From NCBI GenBank assembly GCA_030673995.1, contig DAOUYU010000098.1, forward strand, positions 1 through 6,501: a stretch of 6,501 nt of DNA, given 5' to 3'. This stretch comes from Candidatus Aminicenantota bacterium (GTDB lineage: Bacteria; Acidobacteriota; Aminicenantia; Aminicenantales; Aminicenantaceae). This document shows, in pieces, positions 1-5,915 of the stretch (position 1 is the first letter of the stretch; every line of letters begins with the position of its first letter). The notes beneath the pieces are model-generated. The model was not told the origin of the DNA, did not search any database, and was given only the letters and a program-made list of their open reading frames with translations. The translations under genes and the position numbers were made by a program.

Positions 1-1
1 A

Positions 2-991
2 TCAGGAGAAATGGAATGGCAGAGAAGGTATGGAATTTATGAGGAATACAAAGATGATATGGCTTCCTCCATTCAGCAGACCAGTGATGGAGGCTATATC
101 GTTGCAGGCTCCACAAACTCCTATGGTGAAGGAGAACAAGATTTTTTGCTCCTTAAGCTTTCCTCGAATGGAGATATTGACCCGGCCTGTAGATTTATAA
201 AAGAGTCAAATGCCGAAGTTTCAGACCCTGGCATTAGCCCTGCAGATACATATATAACACCTGAGGATACTGATATTACTTCTGAAGATATAAATATTAT
301 ACCTATAGAAAGCGAGGCAGTTGTCTATAAATTATGTTCAGGGCAACACACTCTGAGCCTGTCTGCTGCTTCCGGAGGGACAACCAATCCTTCGCCTGGG
401 ACTTACTTTTATGATCATGCACTAAGAATTATTATAAGTGCCGATTCAGACGATGGATACAATTTTAGTGAGTGGAGTGGTGATGCATCAGGTACAGATC
501 GTTCGCTATCAATAACCATGGATTTAGATAAATCTATAAAAGCCAATTTTAGTATTAAAGTTATAGATGATGATATAGAAGAGGTGCGGGGAGAGGTAAA
601 GAAGACTCCCTGTTTCATTGCAACAGCAGCTTACGGTTCTCCGCTGCATCCCTCTGTGAGGATTCTAAGAGATTTCAGGGATAAATACCTTATGCCCACC
701 AAACCCGGTCGTGTGCTTGTTCGTTTCTATTACAAATATTCACCTTTTCTGGCGAAATTCATAACAAAACACAAAGTTATGAAGGCTGACGTCCGGATCG
801 CTTTACTTCCCTTCATAGCTTTCAGTTACTCGATGGTTCATTTTGGCCCTGCAGTCACAGCAGCTGTGCTTATCTTTATTTTTGTTCCCGCAGTCTGTCT
901 TGTCTGGCATTTCCGCCGCGGCTCATCACATCTGTCATTCCCGCGAAGCCCGTGCCCGCGTAGGCGGGGTAGCAAGAATCCAGAATTGTAA
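2..991 (+). CDS. Delta-60-repeat / InlB-repeat surface protein with CFI-box C-terminal domain (5'-partial)
   Basis: The frame is already open at the left edge (Ser-Gly-Glu precede the first ATG at 11), so this is the 3' part of a longer gene. Numbering from that ATG, residues 2-55 form one 'EWQRRYG...SIQQTSDGGYIVAGST...D..LLKLSSNGDI' unit, typical of delta-60 beta-propeller-like repeats; more copies probably lie upstream. Residues 72-100 are a T/D/E-rich linker with a loose 'ITPEDTDIT' periodicity. Residues 113-181 resemble the divergent InlB B-repeat ('SAASGGTTNPSPG', 'FSEWSGDASG', 'IKANFS'). Residues 199-304 match the CFI-box C-terminal domain: KTPCFIATAAYGSP, RILRDFRDKYL, YYKYSPFLAKFI, then two hydrophobic stretches (about 262-298) and HFRRG. 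The domain is known at the end of many exported bacterial proteins; a sorting or anchoring role is presumed, not proven. The last ~20 residues are encoded by an inserted repeat (934-983), which supplies an Arg/Pro-rich tail. No function beyond an exported surface protein can be assigned. Confidence 0.88.
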   Translation, partial: SGEMEWQRRYGIYEEYKDDMASSIQQTSDGGYIVAGSTNSYGEGEQDFLLLKLSSNGDIDPACRFIKESNAEVSDPGISPADTYITPEDTDITSEDINIIPIESEAVVYKLCSGQHTLSLSAASGGTTNPSPGTYFYDHALRIIISADSDDGYNFSEWSGDASGTDRSLSITMDLDKSIKANFSIKVIDDDIEEVRGEVKKTPCFIATAAYGSPLHPSVRILRDFRDKYLMPTKPGRVLVRFYYKYSPFLAKFITKHKVMKADVRIALLPFIAFSYSMVHFGPAVTAAVLIFIFVPAVCLVWHFRRGSSHLSFPRSPCPRRRGSKNPEL

Positions 992-1064
992 TAAAATAAA
1001 TATAAAAAAAACGGAGATGAAAAAATTTATTATTCTACTGGATTCCCGCCTTCGCGGGAATGAC
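934..1064. repeat. REPIN/MITE-like inverted-repeat element
   Basis: The outer ends are exact inverted copies: GTCATTCCCGCGAA at 934-947 and TTCGCGGGAATGAC at 1051-1064. Inner ends also pair: GAATCCAG at 976-983 with CTGGATTC at 1038-1045. The left unit (934-983) is a long form with an internal CCCGC-GTAG-GCGGG hairpin at 955-968. The right unit (1038-1064) is the short form, with an 8-bp stem ATTCCCGC-CTTC-GCGGGAAT at 1042-1061. The 54-nt centre is very AT-rich. Units with an ATTCCCGC...GCGGGAAT core are, from general knowledge, dispersed in many bacterial genomes (compare the Neisseria dRS3 core). Two head-to-head units form a REPIN, which is typically moved in trans by a RAYT transposase; none is encoded here. 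Its GC-rich arms contrast with the surrounding low-GC sequence. The element carries the stop codon of the CFI-box gene. Confidence 0.82.
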
Positions 1065-1194
1065 AAAAGACCTGAACCAATACAATATACGTCAATCCAG
1101 GTATCCAAAAACGTGATGAGCTTCCGGCACACATTCAGACGGCAGTACATTAAATAGGCAGCACTCGCATAGACTCCACTGTTCTGGAGATGTA
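992..1194. other. Intergenic region between CFI-box gene and VWA-like gene
   Basis: The left part (to 1064) is the distal portion of the inverted-repeat element. From 1065 to 1194 I see no convincing gene. A TACAAT at 1081-1086 could be a -10 box for the downstream gene, but there is no good -35 box at the right distance. The only firm signal is the GGAG at 1186-1189 ahead of the ATG at 1195. Open frames crossing this region on either strand are short, contain the repeat arms and lack protein-like composition. Confidence 0.6.
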
Positions 1195-3192
1195 ATGAAG
1201 AAAAAGAAAACATTCCTTTCATTTCTGTTACTGGCACTCTCATTACAGCTCAGCCTTCATGAATTAGACTCAGCATCAATTCAGACTAAAAAAGGCCAGG
1301 AAGAACTCAAGCATGAAGTGGTGATTGTCCTTAAATTGGTTCAGGTCTACATAACGGATAAAAAGGGAAACCCGGTAACAGATCTAGAGAAATCTGATTT
1401 TATCCTCACTGATAACGGCAAGCTCCAGACAGTAACTGATTTTGAAAGACACATCTTTAAGCCAGAAAAGGAGCTCAAAGACACAAAACCTGATCTTACC
1501 TGGAGGACTTCTCCGAAATTGAATCGAAAATTTTTCTTTCTCCTGGATTATAGCAGAAATGATGTATTTGGAGTTACTAAATCAAAGAATGCTGCCTTAC
1601 ACTTTATCGATACCAAGCTTCAGCCGACCGATGAAGTTGGAGTTTTATCTTATTCCCGGATGAAAGGGCTGATACTTCATGAGTATTTAACCACAGATCA
1701 TCAGATAATTAGAAAAGCTATCGAAAAAATGAGAGGTACTCTGAAAGGGAAAGAAAAGGAAACTGAAGTTAAAGACCCAGGAGAAAGTTATCTTGAATCA
1801 GGAGCTCTGGTTGAGGCTTCCGGTGTTGATGCAGAAGAGAGGAGATTTGAGATGATGATAGCCCTGGAATTTACTGAAATCTTAAGAGAATTTGCCAAAT
1901 CTCTCCGCTATATTCCCGGGTATAAAAACATTATTCTATTTTCAGCAGGACTTTCCAACTCCCTGATGCGTGACAGATACGATTCAAGATTTCGTGAGCT
2001 TTTCGAAGATATGTGTAAAGAATTAGCTTCCTCGAGCACTCCTGTCTATACAGTGGATACATGTCCAAAGGGAAGAGAGCTATTAAAGGGAGGCCTGGCA
2101 GGAGATGATTCTTTAAGATTCCTTTCCAATTTATCCGGGGGAAAATATTTTAACAATGTGGCTCATTACGAATCGGTTGCCAGGGGCATTCAAAATATAA
2201 CCGGTAACTATTATGTCCTGGGCTATTATATAGATGAGGAATGGGATGGGAAGTACCATAAAATAAAGGTCGAAGTCCAGAGAAAAGGATGTAAAGTTTA
2301 CGCTCAGGGAGGTTTTTTTAATCCCAAGCCTTTCACCGAATTTTCTGAAGTGGAAAAGCGGCTCCATCTTTTTGACCTGGCCATGAGCGAGAACCCTCAA
2401 TATCAAGTGCCCTGCATTTTTCCATCCATCGCCCTGCTTTGTTCGGAGAAAGAAGAATCCAATCTTGTGATGCTTTCTGAGATAGCCATAGATAAAATAA
2501 AAGAAGTGACAAAAGGAGAAACCGAAGTATTATCTTTTATCTTAGATGAAGAAAACAATATTTCTAATTACATTGAAGGCAAAGTCAATTTTTACACACT
2601 CCCCCAAAAGAAAATCTATCTTTATTCCATTTCATCTCTTTCGCCCGGCAAGCATGAGTGCCGGTTAGTCCTAAGGGACATCAAAACAGGGAAAGGAGCA
2701 GTGGCCTCCTCATCGGTTGTTATTCCTGAGGCATCTGGTCCGGGAATAAAGCTCTTTCCACCTCTACTGCTAATCCCGGAGAAACAGGCGGTATATTTAA
2801 AATTATCAAAGGATCAGAAAAAGGGGACAGAGAAGAAATCTCTCTCTCTCAAAGATATTTACCCTTTCCTTCCCAATAACTTTTCACCTCTCGTTGATGA
2901 AATCGATCGAGGGATATTGAAACTGCCGGCTGTATTGAGGCTTTCAATTGTTGATGTTCAAGAAAGTGAAATTGAAATTTCAGCTCATCTTATAAATCAC
3001 TCATCGAATAAAAAAATTCCGTTACCCAATTCTTCTATTCTTTATTCAGAAAATAAAGAAGGGATAGAAGTGCTTCTCGTTGAGTTTCGGCTGCCAGAAC
3101 TGGAGCCAGGCAAATATTCCATGGAAATTATTGCCGAAGAAATGACAACTCAAACAAAATCTCAGGCATCACGTACTTTTAAAATAAGATAG
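1195..3192 (+). CDS. Secreted VWFA-related (acidobacterial-type) domain protein, 665 aa
   Basis: GGAG at 1186-1189, 5 nt before the ATG, supports this start. Residues 1-27 are a signal peptide (KKKK then a Leu/Phe-rich core) with no lipobox Cys, so export to periplasm or surface is likely. Residues 46-86 carry the family's N-terminal module: 'VYITDKKGNPVTDLEKSDFILTDNGKLQTVTDF'. A VWA-like fold follows at about 110-335: 'KFFFLLDYSRND' holds a degenerate MIDAS (D118, S120, then N122 in place of the third-position Ser), 'QPTDEVGVLSYS' the next strand, and 'YKNIILFSAGLSNS' the strand whose usual Asp is Ala251. Residues 338-376 ('NYYVLGYYIDEEWDGKYHKIKV...GGFF') are the usual closing motif. Residues 380-665 look beta-rich, with two similar 'L.PGK' stretches (about 481-512 and 626-665) suggesting Ig-like or adhesion modules; I do not recognise a named family. 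Convergent with the minus-strand cluster of shorter relatives. Molecular function unknown; binding or scaffolding outside the cytoplasm is inferred. Confidence 0.88.
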   Translation: MKKKKTFLSFLLLALSLQLSLHELDSASIQTKKGQEELKHEVVIVLKLVQVYITDKKGNPVTDLEKSDFILTDNGKLQTVTDFERHIFKPEKELKDTKPDLTWRTSPKLNRKFFFLLDYSRNDVFGVTKSKNAALHFIDTKLQPTDEVGVLSYSRMKGLILHEYLTTDHQIIRKAIEKMRGTLKGKEKETEVKDPGESYLESGALVEASGVDAEERRFEMMIALEFTEILREFAKSLRYIPGYKNIILFSAGLSNSLMRDRYDSRFRELFEDMCKELASSSTPVYTVDTCPKGRELLKGGLAGDDSLRFLSNLSGGKYFNNVAHYESVARGIQNITGNYYVLGYYIDEEWDGKYHKIKVEVQRKGCKVYAQGGFFNPKPFTEFSEVEKRLHLFDLAMSENPQYQVPCIFPSIALLCSEKEESNLVMLSEIAIDKIKEVTKGETEVLSFILDEENNISNYIEGKVNFYTLPQKKIYLYSISSLSPGKHECRLVLRDIKTGKGAVASSSVVIPEASGPGIKLFPPLLLIPEKQAVYLKLSKDQKKGTEKKSLSLKDIYPFLPNNFSPLVDEIDRGILKLPAVLRLSIVDVQESEIEISAHLINHSSNKKIPLPNSSILYSENKEGIEVLLVEFRLPELEPGKYSMEIIAEEMTTQTKSQASRTFKIR

Positions 3193-3266
3193 AGATAGGA
3201 TTCTGTTTTTTGTTATGTGAGACCGCTGGAAGCCGAAAGATTAAGCCCCAACTTATGAGTTGATTT
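3193..3266. other. Convergent intergenic gap with weak hairpin
   Basis: This 74-nt gap separates two convergent VWA-like genes. It contains one short perfect hairpin, CAACT-TATG-AGTTG at 3249-3262, followed on the + strand by ATTTTC and on the - strand by no T run. A T-rich stretch (CTGTTTTTTG) near 3203-3212 has no stem in front of it. The hairpin could serve as a weak terminator for the plus-strand gene, but no strong bidirectional terminator is visible. Confidence 0.3.
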
Positions 3267-4484
3267 TCAATTCTCAAAATATCCAAGCCGGTGTGTGACT
3301 TTAAAGTCTTTGTTTTTCACTCCAACTTTTATGGATTTAAATTTTCCATCTTTTTGAGAACCTGCCGGGGAATAATACAGGATATAATAGGATTGACAAG
3401 CATCCACAGCATTAATAAAGGCGGCGGCAGGATTTTGAGAAGAATCGACAATACCTCCTGTTGCTTCTGCAATCTGTGAGAAGGCATTGAAGGCATCTTC
3501 AGATTGTTCTCTCATGGATACACCAAGGGCTCTCTCTGGCTCTTTGTGCATAAAAAGGAGGTTAAAAGAGAGAGAAGAATCAGCAAAAGCCTGTTTTACT
3601 CTTTCCGTGTTGAAATTGAAATCCCTGCGGTAAAATTGAAAAAGGTCTTGAACTTCGGACAGAATTTGAGGTTTATCCTGAAAGGTGGACATTAACCGGC
3701 TTAGGACGCCTGAACTTATCTCCGGTCTGAATTCTCTCTGGTAAAAGAAAAAGACGATTTTTTGTCCCCTTTGCATCCTTTTCCGGCTGGCTGCAAATTG
3801 TAAAAACTTTTTATAATCTACCACGCGGAGTTCTTCCAAACTTTGTAAAGTTGCTCTATATCTTGGAAGCAAAAGCTCAAGAGACGTCGAGCTGGAACTA
3901 GGATCAGAAAACGCTGCAGCTTGACCTGCAGGTGCGCCAACACTTGAAATTTGTCCCACCAGCCTCCTTAAATCTCTCAGCATGCTCCTGTAACTCGATG
4001 CTCCAAGATTGGTGTCTTTCCTTATGATTTTTTGCATCTCTTTTGAAATATCTTCTTTTGACACTGTTCTAAGTGCCTTCCTGGAAAGATTGTAATTATC
4101 CTGGGGAGTCATAATGGTCATGGTATCTTCCGGAAGAAAGACATTATTGAAAAAATAGTCTATGGCTTCTCCAATCTTGGGATTATAATCTATTGTCTGG
4201 AAGAGAAGATCGAAGTGCCTCGATACCGGTGGATCGAATTCTCTGAGTGTTTCTTTTCTTGCGATGTTTGCTTTATTAACAAGATAGAGAGCCTCAATCT
4301 TTTGAGGCATGCCGTCTTCATACAATTCAAAGTCCTCTATTGTTAGATTGTCGACCAACACATTTCCATCCATTACTCTTACCGGGACGACCACGTTTGT
4401 TACTGTGACTGCGCGTTCTTGTATCTGAGAGAACAGAAAGAAAGTCAATAATAGAAAAATGATCGGAAAAATAAATTTTTTCAT
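3267..4484 (-). CDS. Secreted VWFA-related domain protein, MIDAS lost, 405 aa (cluster member A)
   Basis: The start is set by AAAGGAG about 6 nt before the ATG at 4484 and by the signal peptide MKKFIFPIIFLLLTFFLFSQ (residues 1-20, no lipobox Cys). Residues 27-69 are the N-terminal family module ('VTVTNVVVPVRV...LTIEDFELYEDGMPQKIEALYL'). The first VWA strand reads FDLLFQTIDY (91-100), so the DxSxS positions are Q96, I98 and Y100. The later strand 'QKIVFFFYQREFRPE' (241-255) lacks the usual Asp. Between them, residues 130-235 form a long, mostly helical-looking insert with a Ser/Ala-rich stretch at 180-202. Residues 341-405 close the fold: 'EATGGIVDSS', 'SYYILYYSP', 'DGKFKSIKVGVKNKDFKVTHRLGYFEN'. 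It lies 59 nt downstream of the next cluster gene with no terminator seen between, so the two probably share a transcript. It is clearly the most diverged of the three copies. Metal-independent binding or structural role is inferred. Confidence 0.88.
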   Translation of the reverse strand: MKKFIFPIIFLLLTFFLFSQIQERAVTVTNVVVPVRVMDGNVLVDNLTIEDFELYEDGMPQKIEALYLVNKANIARKETLREFDPPVSRHFDLLFQTIDYNPKIGEAIDYFFNNVFLPEDTMTIMTPQDNYNLSRKALRTVSKEDISKEMQKIIRKDTNLGASSYRSMLRDLRRLVGQISSVGAPAGQAAAFSDPSSSSTSLELLLPRYRATLQSLEELRVVDYKKFLQFAASRKRMQRGQKIVFFFYQREFRPEISSGVLSRLMSTFQDKPQILSEVQDLFQFYRRDFNFNTERVKQAFADSSLSFNLLFMHKEPERALGVSMREQSEDAFNAFSQIAEATGGIVDSSQNPAAAFINAVDACQSYYILYYSPAGSQKDGKFKSIKVGVKNKDFKVTHRLGYFEN

Positions 4485-4543
4485 TTTTAACTCCTTTTTT
4501 TATAAGTATCTCATTTATTTTTTTTATCGCCTTGAATCACAAA

Positions 4544-5128
4544 TTAATTGGCAAAATAGCCTGAACGATGGGTCACTTTATAATCTTTGTTTTTCACTCT
4601 GACTTTAATGTTTTTAAATTTACCGTCTCCAGTGTAATTTTTTGGAGAATAATAGAGGAGATAATAATTTTCAGACGCATCCAGAGCATTTTTAAATAAT
4701 GAAACAGGATTTGAAGAGCTGTCTACGAATCCTCCTGTTGCTTCTGCCATTTCTTTGAAGGGAGAAAAGAGATCTTCAGAATGTTCTTCCATTCGGACTC
4801 CAAAAGCTCTTTTGGGCGGCGTGGTAATATACATAAAATGGATAGAAACGGAGGAATCTGCATAGGTTTGCTTTATACGATCAACATCAAAAGAAACATC
4901 TCTTCTATGAAAATCAAAAAGACGTGTAATGGTTGTAACAATATCCGGTCTATTCTGGAAAAGGCTTATATACTGGTTTAATATCCTTGGCTCTATCTGG
5001 GGAAGATACTCTCTCTGATAAAAAAGAAAAACATACTTTTGTCCTTCCATATTTTTTAAAAATTTTGCAAAGTCACTCAGTTCCATTTGATTTATTTTTC
5101 TTAAAATTTCTAACTTGTGCAAAAGGCT
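4544..5128 (-). repeat. Segment duplicated at 5916-6500 (paralogous tandem copy)
   Basis: This 585-nt coding stretch of cluster member B aligns without gaps to 5916-6500 in member C, with an offset of 1372 nt. Similarity is high through the stop codon and drops within about ten bases beyond it, so the visible duplication boundary coincides with the gene end. Differences in the last 48 codons are silent. Confidence 0.85.
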
Positions 5129-5803
5129 TCCATAATAGATGAGTTGCTCATCAAGTTCCATGCCTAAATGAGGATCTACCCAAAATGATTCAAGACCTTC
5201 CTCACTTGCATCTTCCGCTGCTGGAGTAATCGCAGCTATACTTCCTGACTTAAGTTTTTCAGATAACGAGCTGGCTAAAGTCGTTAGGTCAGAAATGGTA
5301 TTTCTGTATTCTGAATTTCCAATCATGACATCTTTTCTTAATATTCCCTTTAATCTACTGGCAATTTCTTCTCTCGTCTTGATTTCAAAGGTGTTATGCT
5401 TAAGCATATAGGCTTTTACGGGAGTGATTAAGATAAGATTATCGCCGGGCATAATGACATTGTGAGCAAAGTAGTTTACAGCTTCGTCCAGCCTTGCAAA
5501 ATACTCTGATACCTCAAACAAAAGAATAAAGTTTCTTTTGATTTTAGGAGAAAATCTCTTCTTTTCTTCTCTTTTTTCTACGCTCATCTTCTTTATCAGA
5601 TAAACCGCTTCTATTTTCTGGATTATGCCCTCTTCGAAGATCTCAAAATCGTCTATAGATATGTTGTCCACGAATTTACCGTCTTTAAACACTCTCACCG
5701 GCACTTCCACATTGATCACAACGGTTTGCCTGATAAATATCTCCTGGGAAAACAAGGATAAACCCAGAAAAACAAAAGCCGTTAAAAGAAGAGCTTTTTT
5801 CAT
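4544..5803 (-). CDS. Secreted VWFA-related domain protein, MIDAS lost, 419 aa (cluster member B)
   Basis: The open frame extends to an ATG at 5842, but I choose the ATG at 5803. It has an AGAGGA ribosome binding site just upstream and begins a clean signal peptide (MKKALLLTAFVFLGLSLFSQ), and the 13 extra codons overlap a -10 box. Numbering from 5803, residues 27-69 are the N-terminal family module ('TVVINVEVPVRVFKDGKFVDNISIDDFEIFEEGIIQKIEAVYL' region). The first VWA strand is FILLFEVSEY (92-101), placing E97, S99 and Y101 at the DxSxS positions, so the metal site is lost. Residues 140-250 are a helical-looking insert with an acidic patch (197-204). 'QKYVFLFYQREYLPQ' (255-269) is the strand lacking the usual Asp. 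Residues 351-419 hold 'EMAEATGGFVDSSSNP', 'ENYYLLYYSPKNY' and 'DGKFKNIKVRVKNKDYKVTHRSGYFAN'. Residues 226-419 match the right-hand neighbour with 22 substitutions and no gaps. Confidence 0.88.
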   Translation of the reverse strand: MKKALLLTAFVFLGLSLFSQEIFIRQTVVINVEVPVRVFKDGKFVDNISIDDFEIFEEGIIQKIEAVYLIKKMSVEKREEKKRFSPKIKRNFILLFEVSEYFARLDEAVNYFAHNVIMPGDNLILITPVKAYMLKHNTFEIKTREEIASRLKGILRKDVMIGNSEYRNTISDLTTLASSLSEKLKSGSIAAITPAAEDASEEGLESFWVDPHLGMELDEQLIYYGSLLHKLEILRKINQMELSDFAKFLKNMEGQKYVFLFYQREYLPQIEPRILNQYISLFQNRPDIVTTITRLFDFHRRDVSFDVDRIKQTYADSSVSIHFMYITTPPKRAFGVRMEEHSEDLFSPFKEMAEATGGFVDSSSNPVSLFKNALDASENYYLLYYSPKNYTGDGKFKNIKVRVKNKDYKVTHRSGYFAN

Positions 5804-5816
5804 CTGATTTCCTCTT
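5801..5816 (-). promoter_or_regulatory. Ribosome binding site and start codon deciding the start of cluster member B
   Basis: Read on the minus strand, AAAAGAGGAAATCAG directly precedes ATG at 5803-5801. AGAGGA is complementary to the 16S anti-Shine-Dalgarno core at a normal distance. The longer frame's ATG at 5842 has no such site and would lie upstream of the predicted transcription start. Confidence 0.75.
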
Positions 5817-5824
5817 TTACTTCT

Positions 5825-5852
5825 ATTATAGCGAATTGACATATTCGGTCAA
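5825..5852 (-). promoter_or_regulatory. Sigma70-type promoter of cluster member B
   Basis: On the minus strand, TTGACC (5852-5847) and a consensus TATAAT (5830-5825) are separated by 16 nt. Transcription would start near 5818, leaving a short leader of about 15 nt that contains the ribosome binding site. It probably drives member B and, through a 59-nt gap, member A. Confidence 0.72.
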
Positions 5853-5853
5853 T
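5835..5853. promoter_or_regulatory. Operator-like dyad ATTGAC-N7-GTCAAT
   Basis: A perfect inverted repeat with 6-bp arms (5835-5840 and 5848-5853) covers the -35 box and half of the spacer of the promoter above. The size and position fit a dimeric repressor site, but the arms are short and part of the symmetry comes from the -35 hexamer itself, so chance is possible. No regulator gene is visible. Confidence 0.35.
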
Positions 5854-5866
5854 GTGAAATTCATAT

Positions 5867-5894
5867 TAAAAAAAGGGAACTAAAAAAAGGGGAC
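5867..5894. repeat. Tandem 14-nt near-duplicate at the palindrome
   Basis: TAAAAAAAGGGAAC (5867-5880) is followed immediately by TAAAAAAAGGGGAC (5881-5894), 13 of 14 bases the same. The second copy is the left arm of the palindrome; the first lacks a matching right arm. This may be a partial or nested second insertion of the same repeat, or slippage. Confidence 0.5.
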
Positions 5895-5908
5895 AGTCCC
5901 CTTTTTTT
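5882..5908. terminator. GGGGAC-A-GTCCCC palindrome flanked by A/T runs; terminator of cluster member C
   Basis: Thirteen-nucleotide arms (5882-5894 and 5896-5908) match perfectly around one central base, each made of seven A/T plus a GGGGAC/GTCCCC stem. It sits 7 nt past the stop of member C, and on the minus strand the stem is followed by TTTTTTT, the form of an intrinsic terminator; the shape also works on the plus strand. The same palindrome type is, from memory, a dispersed repeat in several bacterial phyla, so it may be a mobile repeat recruited as a terminator. Confidence 0.65.
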
Positions 5909-5915
5909 TGCCAAT

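Noticed and set aside
227..312. T/D-rich linker in the CFI-box protein as a tandem DNA repeat
   Set aside because: Periodicity is visible only loosely at the protein level; the DNA units are too diverged to call a repeat.
843..1243. Open frames on both strands across the repeat element (843-1157 plus, 935-1243 minus)
   Set aside because: They overlap the CFI-box gene, read through repeat arms, have no ribosome binding site of note and lack recognisable protein motifs.
2818..2830. AAAAAGGGGACAG inside the 665-aa gene, resembling half of the 5882-5908 palindrome
   Set aside because: There is no right arm and it encodes an in-frame Lys-Lys-Gly-Thr stretch, so it is most likely chance.
4781..4981. 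Plus-strand frame opposite member B that has a similar counterpart at 6153-6353
   Set aside because: Its apparent conservation is explained by the duplication of the minus-strand genes it lies within; composition is shadow-like.
5804..5842. N-terminal extension (MSIRYN...) of member B
   Set aside because: It contains the -10 box, has no ribosome binding site and would displace the signal peptide from the N-terminus.
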